This document shows positions 42,966-56,289 of a stretch of DNA of 64,000 bases, piece by piece; position 1 is the first letter of the stretch, and each line of letters starts with the position of its first letter. A program made the translations under genes and the position numbers. The DNA is taken from positions 2,615,001-2,679,000 of the forward strand of contig NC_003071.7 of assembly GCF_000001735.4 (NCBI RefSeq). Direction: 5' to 3'. The notes under the pieces are model-generated. The model ran no database searches, was not told the origin of the DNA, and saw only the letters and a program-made list of their open reading frames with translations. Source of the stretch: Arabidopsis thaliana. Its lineage: Eukaryota > Streptophyta > Magnoliopsida > Brassicales > Brassicaceae.

Positions 42966-45182
42966 TATGTATATTGTATAAGCTATGTTTGATGTATGGA
43001 TGTCTCCCAAAAAAACAGAAAACATAAATGAAAAAGATAATAGTAATAAAAGACAATAAATATTCTTTTGGTTAAATCTAAAAACGTAAAGTATTCTTCT
43101 TCTCCAACTATACAAAACATAGACATCAAATTTCTTCGTCGATCCCTTTTCCTTTGTAGATTGATAAAGCTTAGATGATGGTAACCAATAAAGCATGTCT
43201 CAATAAGACGAAAGGATTAGCAAACCCAATTGAAAATTGAATCAATCGATGATCCCCCGATTCAAAATCTGACTTCTCCAAGAGGTATGAGAAAATCAGG
43301 GTTTAATGAATGAGTTACAAAGAACAATCAGTAGTCGAGTTTGGTGCTCTTAGGTGATGTGAATGAAGAGTATTTATAGTGTTTAGATAAAATGATAAGT
43401 AGCTAAAATCTTGGTGAGCAAGTTTGGAAGATCTTGGAAATTATCGTCAAGATGATAATTTCGGAAATTGTTTAGTAGGAATATGCTTGAAATATGCTTT
43501 AGTTTTATGATTGTGTGCTGGTAAAAGATCCTCACATATACTCGTTCAATTATAATTGAAAACTATCTTACCTTATTAGGAACTAATTTTCGAGACTTTG
43601 GCAATCTAATTTTCGAGACTTGAGCAAAGAGAAATACATATATAGTTAGTGTAGATACAATCTAATTGTTGAGATATTTTCTTATATTTCAAAGTAAATA
43701 GGGTCGATAATGATGGAAAGAAATAATGGCAAGTGATTAATGTTTAATCCATTTGTAAAATCTCGTAAATGTAAGATTTCATTAGCATTAAAAACTAAAT
43801 TTCTTTTTGAATCAAGTAATTCCTTAGCATTAAAAGAATTTATTCTTGTAATATTCTTGTAATTGATAACAGAAGAATAAATTTTAGTAAGATATCATTA
43901 GCATTTAAAACTAAAATTATTTTTCGAATCAAGTAATTATAAATATGGTTAGTTAAGATTAATTAGGATTCTAGATATGGTTAGTTAGGATTGATTTCCG
44001 AATTTTGCTAATTAGGAAATAAGCATTCATTAATTTCGTAGAGATTTAAGGGAGTGATTATGCAATATATTTAAGTAGTACTTAATAATTTCCATGTTTA
44101 AGCAAGTTACTAGTGCAATATCTTAATTGTTCATCAAAAGTTTGGTCATTGTCATAAAGAAAATATTTTATCTGATTGAATTTGTAGGGACTAAACATAT
44201 AAATAGGAAATTGAATAAGGATTTTTCAACCCAAAAAACTCACCAAAAATGTATATATAGATTTAAATCAAACAAAACAATCTTATAAAATTTGAAACAT
44301 ATATACAACTATTTCATGTAGAGAAAAACATTAAAAAATTTTAGGATAACTACAATTACATATAAAAAATTAAATTTAAAATAATTTTAATTATTATACT
44401 TTACGTAATTTATAACAAATAAGAAAATATATAATAAACACGAAATAATGAACCATAAAATACACTGCTTTATATAATGATTCGTATAATAAACAGCAGA
44501 TCTTAACAAAACAAAATCAAACCAAACACATACTAATATAACATTAAAAGTAAATCTATATATAAATAAGGTGATAAATTAATATAACTTAATTATATAA
44601 ATATAGATGATATTGAATTGACAAAATAATTTAAATACTAACGCAAATAATCAACATGCGGTGTAACGCGGGTCAATATCTAGTTTATCAAACAAAAAAT
44701 GATAATACAATAAAATCAAATAAAACTCTTCAAATAGAGAGCTGACTAAAAATATATATAAAAATTTAACTGGATTTTAAAGTTTATTTCTTAGTTAAAA
44801 TTGAAAACACATAAATAAAAGAGTATTACTTCATCAAAACAAAAATACTAGTATTGAGTTAGATAAATATGCACATCTGCATACTATCCCCTATCAATTT
44901 TTAAACCGTTTTTCTCAAAATAAACATATAATTAATTATTAATTACATGTGGCGTAAGATACATTCACATTTAACGACAAGATATTTTCTTTCCTTTTTA
45001 ACTTATTAAGTACTTATACCAGTTTTAGATTTGGGACAAAAATTACATTAAAAACAAAAAATTAAAAATTAAAAACTATGAAAAAGATATAACAAAAATA
45101 TAAACGAGAACCACCAGCATACCTTATGTGAAGCAGTCCTCAAACCTCATAGCAAAAAGGACACTTGAAGCTTCTCCAAAAT
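42966..45182. other. AT-rich non-coding DNA, unit B
   Basis: The counterpart of 14644-16865. No gene is seen. It contains the plus-oriented Helitron-like 3' end, GCGGTGTAACGCGGGTCAAT followed by ATCTAG (CTAG at 44680-44683); the hairpin has one base changed relative to unit A. Confidence 0.6.
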
Positions 45183-45715
45183 CTAACGTAAAAATGGAAC
45201 CTTTAGAGAAGACATAATCAAACCAGATGGCATGTGAGCACCAACGAACAACCAAAGTTGTGACAATAATAATTTGTAAAATTTTTTTGCTTCAGAGTTT
45301 GGTTCATTTCCTCCACTTTCTATATCTGTAAACCACTGTATATTTTCTCTATATGCGTCTTGAACCATTTGAACTGTGTCTACCGCCTCTTCTGAGATTG
45401 TAGATTCTTCATCCCTATTTGGAACATTTCTACTACTACTACCCACTTGGTATGTATCACTTTCCCCGTGATTATACCAGACCTTGTAACTCGGCAATAT
45501 TCCATCTTTATCTAAGTGGGACCACACTATAGCCTTATCAATAAATGAATTATATTACATACTCGACAAAGACAAAACATCATACCACTTTCTAAGCAAC
45601 ACGCCTGATTTGTTGCTAAGGTCATGAATTCCATGAGGTCGGCCGCATACTCTGTCGTCAACAATGAGTTAGAAGCAAATCGCTCCTTATCCATCCATGG
45701 CCGAAAACGATGCAT
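45183..45715 (-). pseudogene. CACTA TnpD N-terminal fragment, unit B
   Basis: The counterpart of 16866-17398, with the same domain extent and the same loss of similarity after PNSEAKK. It differs at a few residues only (FRPWMDKERF here, FRAWMDKERF in A; IQWFTDIES here, IQSFTDIES in A; AKKFYKLL here, AKKSYKLL in A). Confidence 0.7.
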
Positions 45716-45747
45716 ATTTTTGCTCGGATAATAAATAAATAAATATA

Positions 45748-48700
45748 TTACAAGAATACAGCCGATTTGCGAGAGAAATTTGCGTGGCAATTGCGACGGA
45801 GTTGCGATTCATTTGGGAGACGAGTAGCATACCTCACCAATCTCTCGCAAATTTGCGAGGAAATTCTAGAAGGCGAAAGCACTTTTTATGGGATTTTGCT
45901 CAAACCAGCCGCATCTCAGAAAATCCTAACCCTAATCTCTGATTCTCTTCTTCTTCTACGCCTCTCTTCTTCTGCAACAAATCTCTCTTCCTTCTTCGAT
46001 CTGATTTCTTCGTCGCTGCCTCTCTTCTTCTTGTCCGATATGTATTCTTCTCGGTCGCAACTCTTCTTCTCCAGCACCCACCGCAACTCGATTTGAAACA
46101 CCTCAAAGGTAACGTCTTCTTCTCCGATCTAAGTTATTCTTCTACAATCTAACTTCTTCTTCTCGATCTAACTTCTTCTTCTTCTGCGATCAATCTTCTC
46201 TGTCGCGACTCTTCTTCTCCGATTTATCTTCTCCGCCGCGACTCTTCTTCTCCAGCAGCAGCCGCCGCGACTCTTCTTCTCCAGCAGCAGCCGCCGCGAC
46301 TCTTCTCTATTTTTGTTTCGATCTGAAACTCCTCAAATGTAACTTCTTCTTCTCCAATCTAACTTCTTCTTCTCCAATATAACTTCTTCTTCTTCTCCAA
46401 TCTAACTTATTTTTTCCCGATCTAACTTCTTCTACATAATCGATCTAATTCAATGTTTTTTTTGTGCAAGATGCCCACGTCGGAGAATACTCATGCACGG
46501 TTTAGGGCAACAACAGCGTGAACCGTTGCATGTCAATGCTCCTTTCAATGATGGGAATATCTTAGGAGTTCAGGGTTCACACCATCCACCATCGCCTCCA
46601 ACGCCAACCACTCAGCCTTCTGTCAATCATTCTGCTCCTCCACCTAAGCAACTCAACAACCTGACATTGGAGGAGCTGCTTGATAGTCTCGGTCGTGCTG
46701 GCTTGACAAGACTAGACCCAAACTGTCCTCCGAGAACTTTTTGGTAAGGTTAAATTCATAGATTTATAGAACAACTTGTAAAATGGATTTAGCATTATAG
46801 TACCTTGGAAGTTTAAAGAAATATAAATTTCATGTAGGTTTATAGAACGTTTGATTGCTCGTGTTGTAGGTTTGACCAGGACCCTGCAGTTGCAGCAACA
46901 GTCCGTCGCATCTTCGAAAGAGATTTCAAAGAACCTCATGCCAATTGGTCACATACAGCAAATGTTGTGATCGATTGATGGTATGAAACGTTTGTAGTAA
47001 GTTATGTGCTCTTTTGATGTTTCTGCTTGTTTTGTTGTTTGGTTTCATTTCTGATATGTGCTCTGTCTATTTTGTAGCAAGTATATAACTGGGACCGTTT
47101 AATTAACAAAAGACTGAAAGAGTAAGGATTGAGTTTGAAGCAAAGCTAAAGGATAGGATGACTGATCAAGTGTCACAATGGAAGGGAAAGTGGAAGGACA
47201 AGGGTGATGATGCCAAGCCAAAATAGATTGATCCTAATGTGTGGGCTGGTTTAGTTCGGTTTTGGCAAGATCCAAAGTCAGATATCATGATCCAGATGGC
47301 CTTGGCATATATAAACACCATTCCGGCCAGACCTCATAGAAAGCTCGTGCACGAAAACATGTAAGATAAGTATTCTTCTCTCCTTACCATTATTTAATCT
47401 ACAATGTTATATTGACAACTTCTTTATATGTTTGTGTTTCAGTGTGAGAAGACCGGAGAAACAACTCCTGATTTCCTTGTCCTATTAGATGAGACACACA
47501 GAAAAGCGGATGGAACTGTCATCGATGGAAAGTCAGAGGAGATCTACAAGAAAGTGACATCTAGGATAGAAGAGGAAGAGTCTCACATGTGTTAAGGGGA
47601 CAATATGGAGAGCACTGGATCAGGTGGATTTTCTGTTCATGCCAAGAACAAGATATTTACTGAGGTAAATTTTCTCTTACCATTCAGTATTGTGCTTGTT
47701 GGCTTATAAGATATCATTGTATCTTTAGTCCTTAGTCCGTGTGTTGTGTATGGTGTCTGAAATGTTTGTGTTGTGTCTTTAGTTTTTGGTATAAGTTTCT
47801 CGTCATCTTGGCAGCTAATTCATTATACTTTGTGTTGTGTTGTGTCTTAATTGCTGTCTTTTGTCTGTTTACTCATGCGCTTTGTGTTGTACTTGTGTCT
47901 GATTAGCTTTGTCATTCTATTGGTTTTGTTGTTATGTTGTGTCTGAATTAGTTTGTGTAGTGTTGTATCTGAATTGCTATATCTTTTGTCTGTTGTCTCA
48001 AACGCTTTATGTTATGTACTTGTGTCTGATTAGCTTTGTCTTTCTATTGGTTCTATTGTTGTGTTGTGTTGTGTCTGAATTACTTTGTGTTGTGTTGTGT
48101 TGTGTCTGATTTTTTCTTTTTGTTTTGTATCTGTTTTCTCATGGTTTTTGTGTTGTGTGCTTGTGAGTTTTTGTGATCTTTGTAGGGTGCTCCGCGAAAG
48201 AAAGGAAGGATTTATGGGGTTGGTCTCTGCAGTTTGAAGCATCCTCAGCAATTGCAGGTCCACTGCTTCCACGTGATGATCCGGTTCTACTTTCTTAAAA
48301 GCTGGCTGCCGCTAAAGCTTGCATTCAAACTCAGGCTAAGAAGATCAACAGCTTCGATATCCTGTTTGATTATCTTACCGACAAGGATCCAGCTTTAGCT
48401 GCAATTCTTTGAGGTAGTTCCTCGACAGAGACATAAAAGGTCAGCGCAAATGAAGCACATGTGGTTACTGCTCCAGTACCGCAACTCTACAACGAGACGA
48501 CAACTGCTGCGACCCTAGCTAACACCGCACGAGGATCCTCTACATCAGCAACATTTTAAAACCAATGTTTTTTTTTCTTGTTATTTCTATCACAAAACAA
48601 TACAATTCTCAAATGTTTAGGTTTTCAAACAATACAATTCTAGTATACATTTTAAATTTACTTATGAAATTTCAGTTTTCAAATGTGAGTTAATTTGAGA

Positions 48701-49199
48701 AGCAGAAATCATATTAAGCTAAATATCAAATTAATTTGTTAATTTAGGTCTAATTAATAAGTAATTAATTAGAATAAGATAATTAGAGTCTAGTTCAACA
48801 CAAATCAAGCCATAATAGAAAAGAAAGACGTTGCCGAATACTGGCAAATCCATCGCAAATTCTGCTAGGGATTTGCAAGGAGATAAAAACAGTATCGCAA
48901 ATTCCTCGCAAATTTTGTGAGGCAAGTACAAGAAAGTAAAATGCAAGGTGTTTTCTACCGTAACTTTCCCTCGAAGTACTAGATCAAACAATTGGAAAAA
49001 TTTTGCTACCATTTATTTCCCTCGTAAAGTGCGTGTGGTTTTGCTAGAAATAATTTCCCTCTCAAAATTGCAAGATTTTTACCATTTGCGAGGAGCAATT
49101 TGGAAGGAACTCGTTGTCCTCGCAATTGCCTTGCTTCTACCCAATTGCGAGGGATTAGCGGCTAATTCATCCCTAGTAAATCGGCTTTATTCTTGTAGC
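45748..49199 (+). mobile_element. CACTA (En/Spm-like) element, unit B
   Basis: The counterpart of 17431-20804, with ends TTACAAGAATACAGCC (left) and CGGCTTTATTCTTGTAGC (right). A 33-bp segment (CGACTCTTCTTCTCCAGCAG and its neighbours) is present twice at about 46230-46300 and once in A, a simple replication-slippage difference. The subterminal TTTGCGAGG arrays are kept. Confidence 0.75.
46471..48412 (+). pseudogene. TnpA-like gene (Transposase_24 family), unit B
   Basis: The counterpart of 18126-20019, but here the second exon is preserved (FDQDPAVAATVRRIFERDFK then EPHANWSHTANVVID), so this copy shows the ancestral arrangement. Exon 1 carries an extra T near the donor (ACTTTTTGG). The TAG within DDAKPK/IDPN and the final stop ALAAIL at 48410-48412 are as in unit A. 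Confidence 0.7.
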
Positions 49200-49389
49200 G
49201 TATATATATATATATATATCGAGATATTTTTTGGTGAGAATATATAATATTTTGGTATTGTAGAAGGGAATGTTTCTACATTTTTTGGGAACTGTAGGAG
49301 TGAATGATTTTGTATTTTTGGGGAGTGAGGTTTTTTTTGAAGATGTTAAGTGGACTGTGAAATAGTTTTATATAAGATTTTTTTTTTCT

Positions 49390-50734
49390 TTTAGTTTTCC
49401 TACCAAAATAAATACTATTCCACCTACTTAAATGAAAAATGTTTTTTTTTACCTAATTATATATTTCCTCCACCTAGTTGTCAAAAATTCGTTTATCACA
49501 TTTTTAAAAAACCAACGATTTTCCTACGAAACTTTTGGTAGGAAAGGCTCTTACGTTATTCCTTCGGTTCTCTTAGAAAGTTATTTTCGAAGGAAACTGA
49601 TGTAACGCCCCAACCGCCCCTACCAGTGGGCCCCACGTCCTCTCTCGGGCCCATGGGCCCACCCCTGTCCGACGGTTGGTGCGCCACGTCTGAGAGGCTT
49701 TAAAGACTTGTTACCGACTCTACAAATCATCACATGATCTTTTCCCATGCTTTGTCCTCACTCGCATGGTTCCGAAAATCACTTCTCGGAAGGTCACCCA
49801 TCCTGAAACTATTCCAGCTCAAGCACACTTAACTGTGGAGTTCTCTTAGGATCTTTGACCAAAAAGATAAGTGCACTTTGGTGACATAGTTGGCCAAATA
49901 AATTCTTTTAAACCTCTCCGCATGCACCACCATATTCCTAAAACTGGGTGTTACAATTCACCCACACTAACAGATGGCAACGTCCTCGTTGCACAAAAAG
50001 ATCGTAACCCCCGATGGTGCTTGCCTTCTTTATTCCACACTCATCTGGGTTCGGCTCTGATACCATTTGTAACGCCCCAATCGCCCCTACTAGTGGGCCC
50101 CACGTCCTCTCTCTTCCCCATGGGCCCACTCCTGTCCGACAGTCGGGGCGCCATGTTCGGGAGGCTTTAAAGACTTGTTACCGACCCTACAATTCACCAC
50201 ACGATCTTTCCCCATGCTTTGTCCTCACTCGTATCGTTCGACAATCACTTCCCGGAAAGTCACCCATCCTGAGACAACTCCAACCCAAGCACGCTTAACT
50301 CTGGAGTTCTCTCAGGACCTTTGACCGAAAAGATAAGTGCACTTTGGTGACATAGATGACCAAATCAATTATTTTAAATCTCTCTGAATGCACCACCATA
50401 TTCCTGAAACCGGGGTGTTACAACTGGAAGGAACAGTTCCTACGCTTTTCCTTTGAGTCTCTTTTAAAAATAGTTTTGTACGAAATTGGACAAAAATGTT
50501 TCCGACTATTTTCCTACCACTATATTTCCTTTCGTTTTCCTTCTATTTTCCTACGAGATTTCCTACGATTTCATAAGTCGTAGGAAATTGAATAGAAATT
50601 TCCTTCGAAAAACTGACGAATATTTTTGACGGAATATAAATTTGGTAGGAAATTGGAAGGATTTTGGTAAGTGTTTTGTCTTACAAAAATTTGGTAGGAA
50701 ATTTTGTCGAAAAATACAATGTTTTCTTGTAGTA
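49390..50734. mobile_element. Second CACTA end with subterminal repeats, unit B
   Basis: The counterpart of 20990-22334. The terminus TTTTCTTGTAGTA is at 50722-50734. Subterminal motifs TTCCTACGA and GGTAGGAAATT lie on both sides of the TRIM. No other terminus found. Confidence 0.6.
49601..50422 (-). mobile_element. TRIM, unit B
   Basis: The counterpart of 21201-22022, with the same LTR length, 112-bp interior, initiator-tRNA primer-binding site and flanking ACTGA/ACTGG. Presence at the identical position in both units dates insertion before the duplication. Confidence 0.85.
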
Positions 50735-52276
50735 TATAGCCATCCATTATCATCTTTTGTTTTACTTGCAGATGATTTAGATGTCTTTTGATTTCCTTTT
50801 TCTGTGATTTAATTTAAGAGTTGTTTGAGAAGAAGTGATCTAAAATTTGTTTAGCATTTGTAACATATTTGTTAGTTTTTATGGACTGCTGTCGAATTTT
50901 AATATTTATAAAAATATTATTAGACTTGGTAGTAAATCATTTGGTGTATTGAAAGATCGTTTATAACCAATGTACCTTTAAGCTTTCCAGTAGCTCTTTT
51001 CGCCAATAGTATTGCATGGAGCATTTGTCAGGTTTTTCTTTGTTCCTCTACAAATATATAATATTAGTATTGTTTCATTTGTTAAATGTAGTTTACTATT
51101 ATTTGCCGACGTATTAACTTGAATACCCAAAATTGTTTTTTTTTTTTTTTATATATTTTATTTATATATGTATCCAGAAAACTTAGTTTATAGTGGTTTG
51201 GTTTTCCTCGGCGTACACTGATGTTTGACATGTAAATTGTACTCTGAAATGGAGAATTTGTATAGGAATAAAGTAAGTTTGTTTGTTTATTTTTTAAAGA
51301 AGTGATCGTAAATGCATTATTTGATACTATTATTGAGAGATGGTAACCTTACTTTGTCTTTGATTGGTGCATTGTGGTTCTTCATGAGTCTCTTTTTTTC
51401 TTTTCTTTTTAGCTGCCTGAGTTGAAGTTTGTAAGTAGCCTTTTCTCTTACCTAAAGGTTCTCGCTTCATGATTTTTAATTGTTTTTTTACTTGATTTCT
51501 TTATTTCGTATCATCAGTTTGTGGTTTTATTTGGTTTTCTTATGAGATTGTTGTCTTTAGTGTAATGATGTAGTAAAAAGCTTGTAATAGTGAGACGAAT
51601 TCTTTTCGTGTTCTTTTGTTTTGTTTAGTATAAGTTTTAAGTATAACCAATATTAAATTTTCCACATTGTTTTTTTTAGTTAATGAGTGGTTATATCGTC
51701 GATAGATTAAGGGTCTTGTGATTTAGATGTTTTACGTTACACATACGAATTTATTGTCTTTGGTATTAATATATTTTCAAAAACTAATAATATTGAACTC
51801 CTCTTATTTCTAAGAAACTGGAGTCTTTGGGAAATCTTTTACATTAGGTTGTCTTTGGGAAATCTTTTAATTGAGATTAGAATTTTGGGCAAAAAAAACG
51901 AATCCAAATTGTGTCACGGTGAAGAATCTGAAGTTTTCAGTTGCTGTATTACAAAGTTTGAAGGTTTGAAGGGGAGACAATCTGTGATCTAGGTAAGAAA
52001 TATGTGTTATTCTTATGAATTACACCTGAGAACGTGATATGAAAGTAACGATCCGTTTTTAAAAATTTCTAAGTTCAGAAATTGTTTTGTTGGAGATTCT
52101 TTTTGTCTTTGTAGATATAAATGAAAGCCCTTTGATCTGTTTTGTTAAATTTCTAAGTTCATAAATTGTTTTGTTAGAGATTCTTTTTGCCTTCGTTGAT
52201 ATAAATGAAAGCCTTCAAAAAGATCTGATTTTTTGTATTTAATGTTGTTCTGATCTGAGGAATTTATGTTGCAGGT
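50735..52276 (+). other. Non-coding DNA upstream of the MULE transposase, unit B
   Basis: Matches 22335-23460 and then jumps to the equivalent of about 24190. The jump is marked by a duplicated TCTTTGGGAAATCTTTTA (about 51827 and 51858), a repair footprint. The 5'-UTR intron donor AGGTAAG (about 51992) and acceptor TTGCAG (about 52275), with the internal 94-bp duplication, are kept. Confidence 0.55.
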
Positions 52277-54793
52277 ATGAAGTTACATGTATTAATTATG
52301 GTTGGTGAGTGGATATACAAAGAAGAAGGTTGGAAATTTGAAGCTGAGAAAGGAAGTTTCGGACGCTGTGTACGTATTACAGACACAACGACGTACACGG
52401 ATTTGGCAAGTACAATATGTGATGTTTTCAGTTTCAAGTTTAGTGAATGGAACCCTATAATAAGTTACTGGATGCCTGAAAAGATGTCTGATATGATAGC
52501 AAGTAATCGCCCTCGAGTATATATTGAGAATCAAATCAGCCTGGATACATTTATGTTGATTCGTAGTAGCGATCCTTCTGTTAACTTGTATGTGTCTTTT
52601 TACTCTATCAGCAAGGGAGGCCATACAGAGACAGAGGTTACAAATATTGATGCAGCTCATAAGTTTTACGAAGATATAAATGTAGATGAGGATGACATAA
52701 ATGAAGGTGATAGGGATGAATATGAGGACGAGGAAAATGAAGAGGACGAAGATATGGATGTACATGACGATGACACTGATAGTGAATGTCGTGGAAGTAC
52801 CCTCGACCCTACAATAGACGGTAGTGAAGGTAGTGGCGAAGATTACGATTACAATAAATGGGGTGATCTGATTGTGGAAGAATATGGAATTGGTCATGTT
52901 GAGGAGGACATCGTGAATGACACTCAACAAATCGTGGAACCCCCAGCAGAATTGATGAGATAGAAGTTGAATTGAGTACGTCAGGTCATCCGTTGTATGT
53001 GGGAAGTGTTTTCAAAAACAAGCAAGTCATACAGCAGACTGTGCGACTTGTTGCAATCAAAAGGTGCTTCCGCTACAAACAAACTCGGTCATGCCCTAAA
53101 ATATTAGAAATGGTTTGCGTAGATCGCAATTGTTCATGGCATTAAACTGCACATGTCATACCCAGTTCCAAATGTTTCAAAATCACAGAGTATGATTCTA
53201 TCCATGTTTGCAAGATCGAGAGTCGAAAGGATTATCGTAAACATGCTACTTACAAGCTTTTAGGCGAGGTTATGAAGAATAGATATAGTTCTACGCAAGG
53301 GGGTCCGAGAGCTGTAGATTTGCTTCAATTGGTCTTAAATGATCTTAATGTTCGGATCTCATATTCTACAGCATGGAGAGCTAGAGAGGTTGCAGTAAAC
53401 TCTATAAGGGGTGATGATATGGCTAGTTACTGGTTTTTACCTACATATCTGTATCTTCTACAATTAGCAAATCCCGGTACAATCTGTCATCTCCACTCCA
53501 CTCCTGAATCTAATGGTCGGCAGCGCTTCAAATATGTATTCGTTTCTCTCTCGGCTTCTATAAAAGGTTGGAAATATATGAGGAAAGTCGTTGTTGTAGA
53601 CAGAACGCAGCTAGTCGGTCGTTACAAAGGATGCCTCCTTATAGCATGTGCACAAGACAGGAACTTACATATCTTTCCATTAGCTTTTGGGGTTGTTGAC
53701 GGCGAGACCGATGCTTCATGGATTTGGTTCGTTGAGAAATTATCAGAGATTGTTCCAGATACTGACGATTTGATGATTGTCTCGGACAGGCATTCTTCCA
53801 TATATAAAGGCGTCAGTGTGGTGTACCCGAAAGCCCATCATGGAGCATGTATAGTACACCTGGAGCAAAACATATCAGTGTCTTACTCTAGGTACGGTGT
53901 GTCTGGTTTATTCTTTAGCGCCGCTAAAGCATATCGGGTTAGAGATTTTGAAAAATACTTTGAAGAGATGAGAGGTCGGAGTCCCGGATGCGCAAAGTAT
54001 TTAGAGGATGTTGGATTTGAGCATTGGACAAGGGCATACTACATAGGGGAGCGGTACAATATCATGACTAGCAACAACTCCGAGGCAATGAACAATGTCT
54101 TAAGGAAGGCAAAAGTGTATCCAATTGTCTATATGCTAGAGTTCATCCGATAGGTCATTATGCGATGGTTTGCAGCAAGGCGGAAAAAAGTGTCGAAGTG
54201 TAACTCTTTGGTGACCCCGGATGTAGATGAACGTTTCCTCCAAGACTTGCCTGCGTCAGGAAAGTTCGCAGTCATGATGTCTGGGCCATGGAGTTATCAA
54301 GTTACTTTAAAGAGTGGTGAGCATTTTCACGTTGTACTAGATGAGTGTACGTGTACTTGTCTTAGGTACACGATGTTAAGAGTCCCATGCGAGCATGCTC
54401 TAGCTGCTGCAATAAATTTTGGCGTCAAACTGAAGGCTGTGGTTGGATTGTGGTATAGCCTTCAAGTGTTTTCTGATTCTTTCCAAGAACCCGTTTTACC
54501 TATAGCGGACCCAAATGACGTTGTTATTCCTCAAGATTTATCGGACCTGATTCTCATACCTCCACGCAGTAGACGACCACCTGGGAGACCACCCACCAAA
54601 AGGATACAATCTACTAGGGAAAACCGGGTAAGTTTTTCACCCATCCTAACTGCTATGAAATTTTTACTTCCTTTTAAAAGACATACTATTTTATAACTTT
54701 CAGAAAAAGAGGCAGAAAAGACTCATTCCTAATCAGTGTACAAGATGTCGGAAAACCGGTCATAACAAGAAGACATGCAAAAACCCTATTTAG
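52277..54793 (+). pseudogene. MULE transposase (MuDR/MURA-like), unit B
   Basis: Starts at the ATG at 52277 with the same N-terminal and acidic regions. About 420 bp of the linker are deleted near 52950, which shifts the frame, and a TAA replaces a Leu codon at about 53144 in CSWH/TAH. From 53272 the frame runs open through the DDE domain (VVVVDRTQLVGRYKG, LMIVSDRHSSIYKGV, YPKAHHGACIVHLEQ, MTSNNSEAMNNVL), so the one-base loss of unit A is private to A. The TAG at 54151-54153 is shared. The SWIM finger CTCTCLRYTMLRVPCEHA, the intron 54628-54703 and the CCHC exon (54704-54793) are intact. Confidence 0.9.
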
Positions 54794-54859
54794 TCGATGA
54801 CTGTTTTACTCGCGATGGTTAGAGTCTCTATGCTTTTGGACGATGTTCTACGTACGTTT

Positions 54860-55080
54860 TGGAAATCTTTTTATCAGTCTATGTTGTAATATTACATATT
54901 ATTTTTTCTGTACGTTATCTTCTGTACGTACATTTGTGGACCTCGTATTATCGGTGTATTTGCTTATCCTTCAACTTTTTGTCAGTACCGTTGTTGTCTG
55001 TACGTACCTTTGATAAAAAAATTCATTTGTACGTACACTTCGTACATCTAATTATAAAGAGTTGACGGTTACATTTTTAA
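54860..55080 (+). promoter_or_regulatory. Cluster of GTACGTAC motifs between transposase and RPA1-like gene, unit B
   Basis: About 210 bp absent from unit A, with at least three full GTACGTAC sites (in TCTGTACGTACATTTG, GTCTGTACGTACCTTTG, TTTGTACGTACACTTCG) plus half sites. It lies just upstream of the RPA1-like gene and downstream of the transposase. It could be a promoter, a protein-binding array or both; only the clustering is directly seen. Confidence 0.55.
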
Positions 55081-55234
55081 CTAAACCGTTACATCGATTT
55101 GGGACCAATCATCGCGTCTATTCAAAATCTATTTAAGAACCTGGTAATAACACCCTTCATCCATTCAAACAAAAGTCCAAACCCATCTCACAAATAAGAC
55201 AGAAAGTCGGTTATTCTGGTTTTTTTTTGGCATC

Positions 55235-56237
55235 ATGGATGCTGAATATCATTCCATTTTTGAACTTTTTCCAATGATCACCGGATGGAGTATACGCGCT
55301 TTTGTGGTCAGGGTGTTTAAGAAATGCGTGGGAATAAATGAGTTTGACCTGGGTCTCATCTTGGCCGATAATCGAGTACTATTTCGCCAATGTGTTTATA
55401 ACGTTTTTACTTCCACATACCTTAATTGTCACTAATCATCATAATTTCGTGCAGGGAATGCGTTCCCGCATAGAGGCTACCATTAATCGTCGCATTGCTT
55501 CGTTTTACTCTGACTGTATCCGAGAAAATGAGTGGATAATTATCAATACTTTCTCGGTTCGTCTCCACGACGAGGGGATACACACAACGTCCCATGACTA
55601 CCGGATCTGTTTTATGGATCAGACCATTGTTACCAAAGTTTTGGGATTGGCTGCAATACCGTATTATGATTTTATTCCTTTTGACTACATCGTCGAGAAG
55701 ACAGTTTCTACTGGAGTGTTAGTTGGTTAGTATATTTGACTCGCTATTGATTCTTGTAAATCTGTACGTACACGTAATACTTTTATCTTTTATTACGTAC
55801 ACCAGATGTGATTGGTGCGCTCCTTGAAGTTGGCAACTTGACCGAAGACTACCGTGGGCTGAAGCTTCCTTTTAAGATAATGGATCAATAGTAAGTGCCT
55901 CTGTGTTATTTTTTAAAAAAGTTTTCACCTATATGTTTGTTATATCCTCCGTATAATATATATTCTCTGTAGCAAAGAAGTTCTTCAATGTGAAGCACAC
56001 AATGATCAAGCTTTGGAATTTCAAAGATTCTTCCAGCGGCTAAATGGTCCTCAAAATGTTATTGCTCTCGTATCCTGGCGTCTGAGCGGGATTTATAAAC
56101 TGAAGACTCTGAGCAATGACCCCATCTCCAAAGTCATTGCTAATCCGGATATATCGGAAGTGGAAGAAATCAGAGTCTCTGTTATTCTATTAGTTTATCT
56201 CTTGTCTCTGTTATTCTTAATAACTACAGATTTGTAA
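55235..56237 (+). CDS. RPA1-like (DUF223/OB-fold) protein, unit B, open throughout
   Basis: Exons 55235-55393, 55455-55725, 55806-55890 and 55973-56237, all with GT-AG introns and matching phases, give 259 residues with no stop. The protein has an OB-fold DNA-binding region like the first fold of plant RPA1 (MITGWSIRAFVVRVFKK at about residues 16-32, ENEWIIINTF, TSHDYRICFMDQT, LVDVIGALLEVGNL), then KEVLQCEAHNDQAL and WRLSGIYKLKTLSND. It lacks the other RPA1 domains. The last exon ends later than in unit A because of local indels (extra VILLVYLLSLLFLITTDL). In cells RPA1 coats single-stranded DNA; a role in transposition or in escaping silencing is possible but not shown. Confidence 0.75.
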
Positions 56238-56289
56238 CCGAATTTAAACATATCCTATATTTATGCTAAAGTTTTACTTTATTTCCGAC

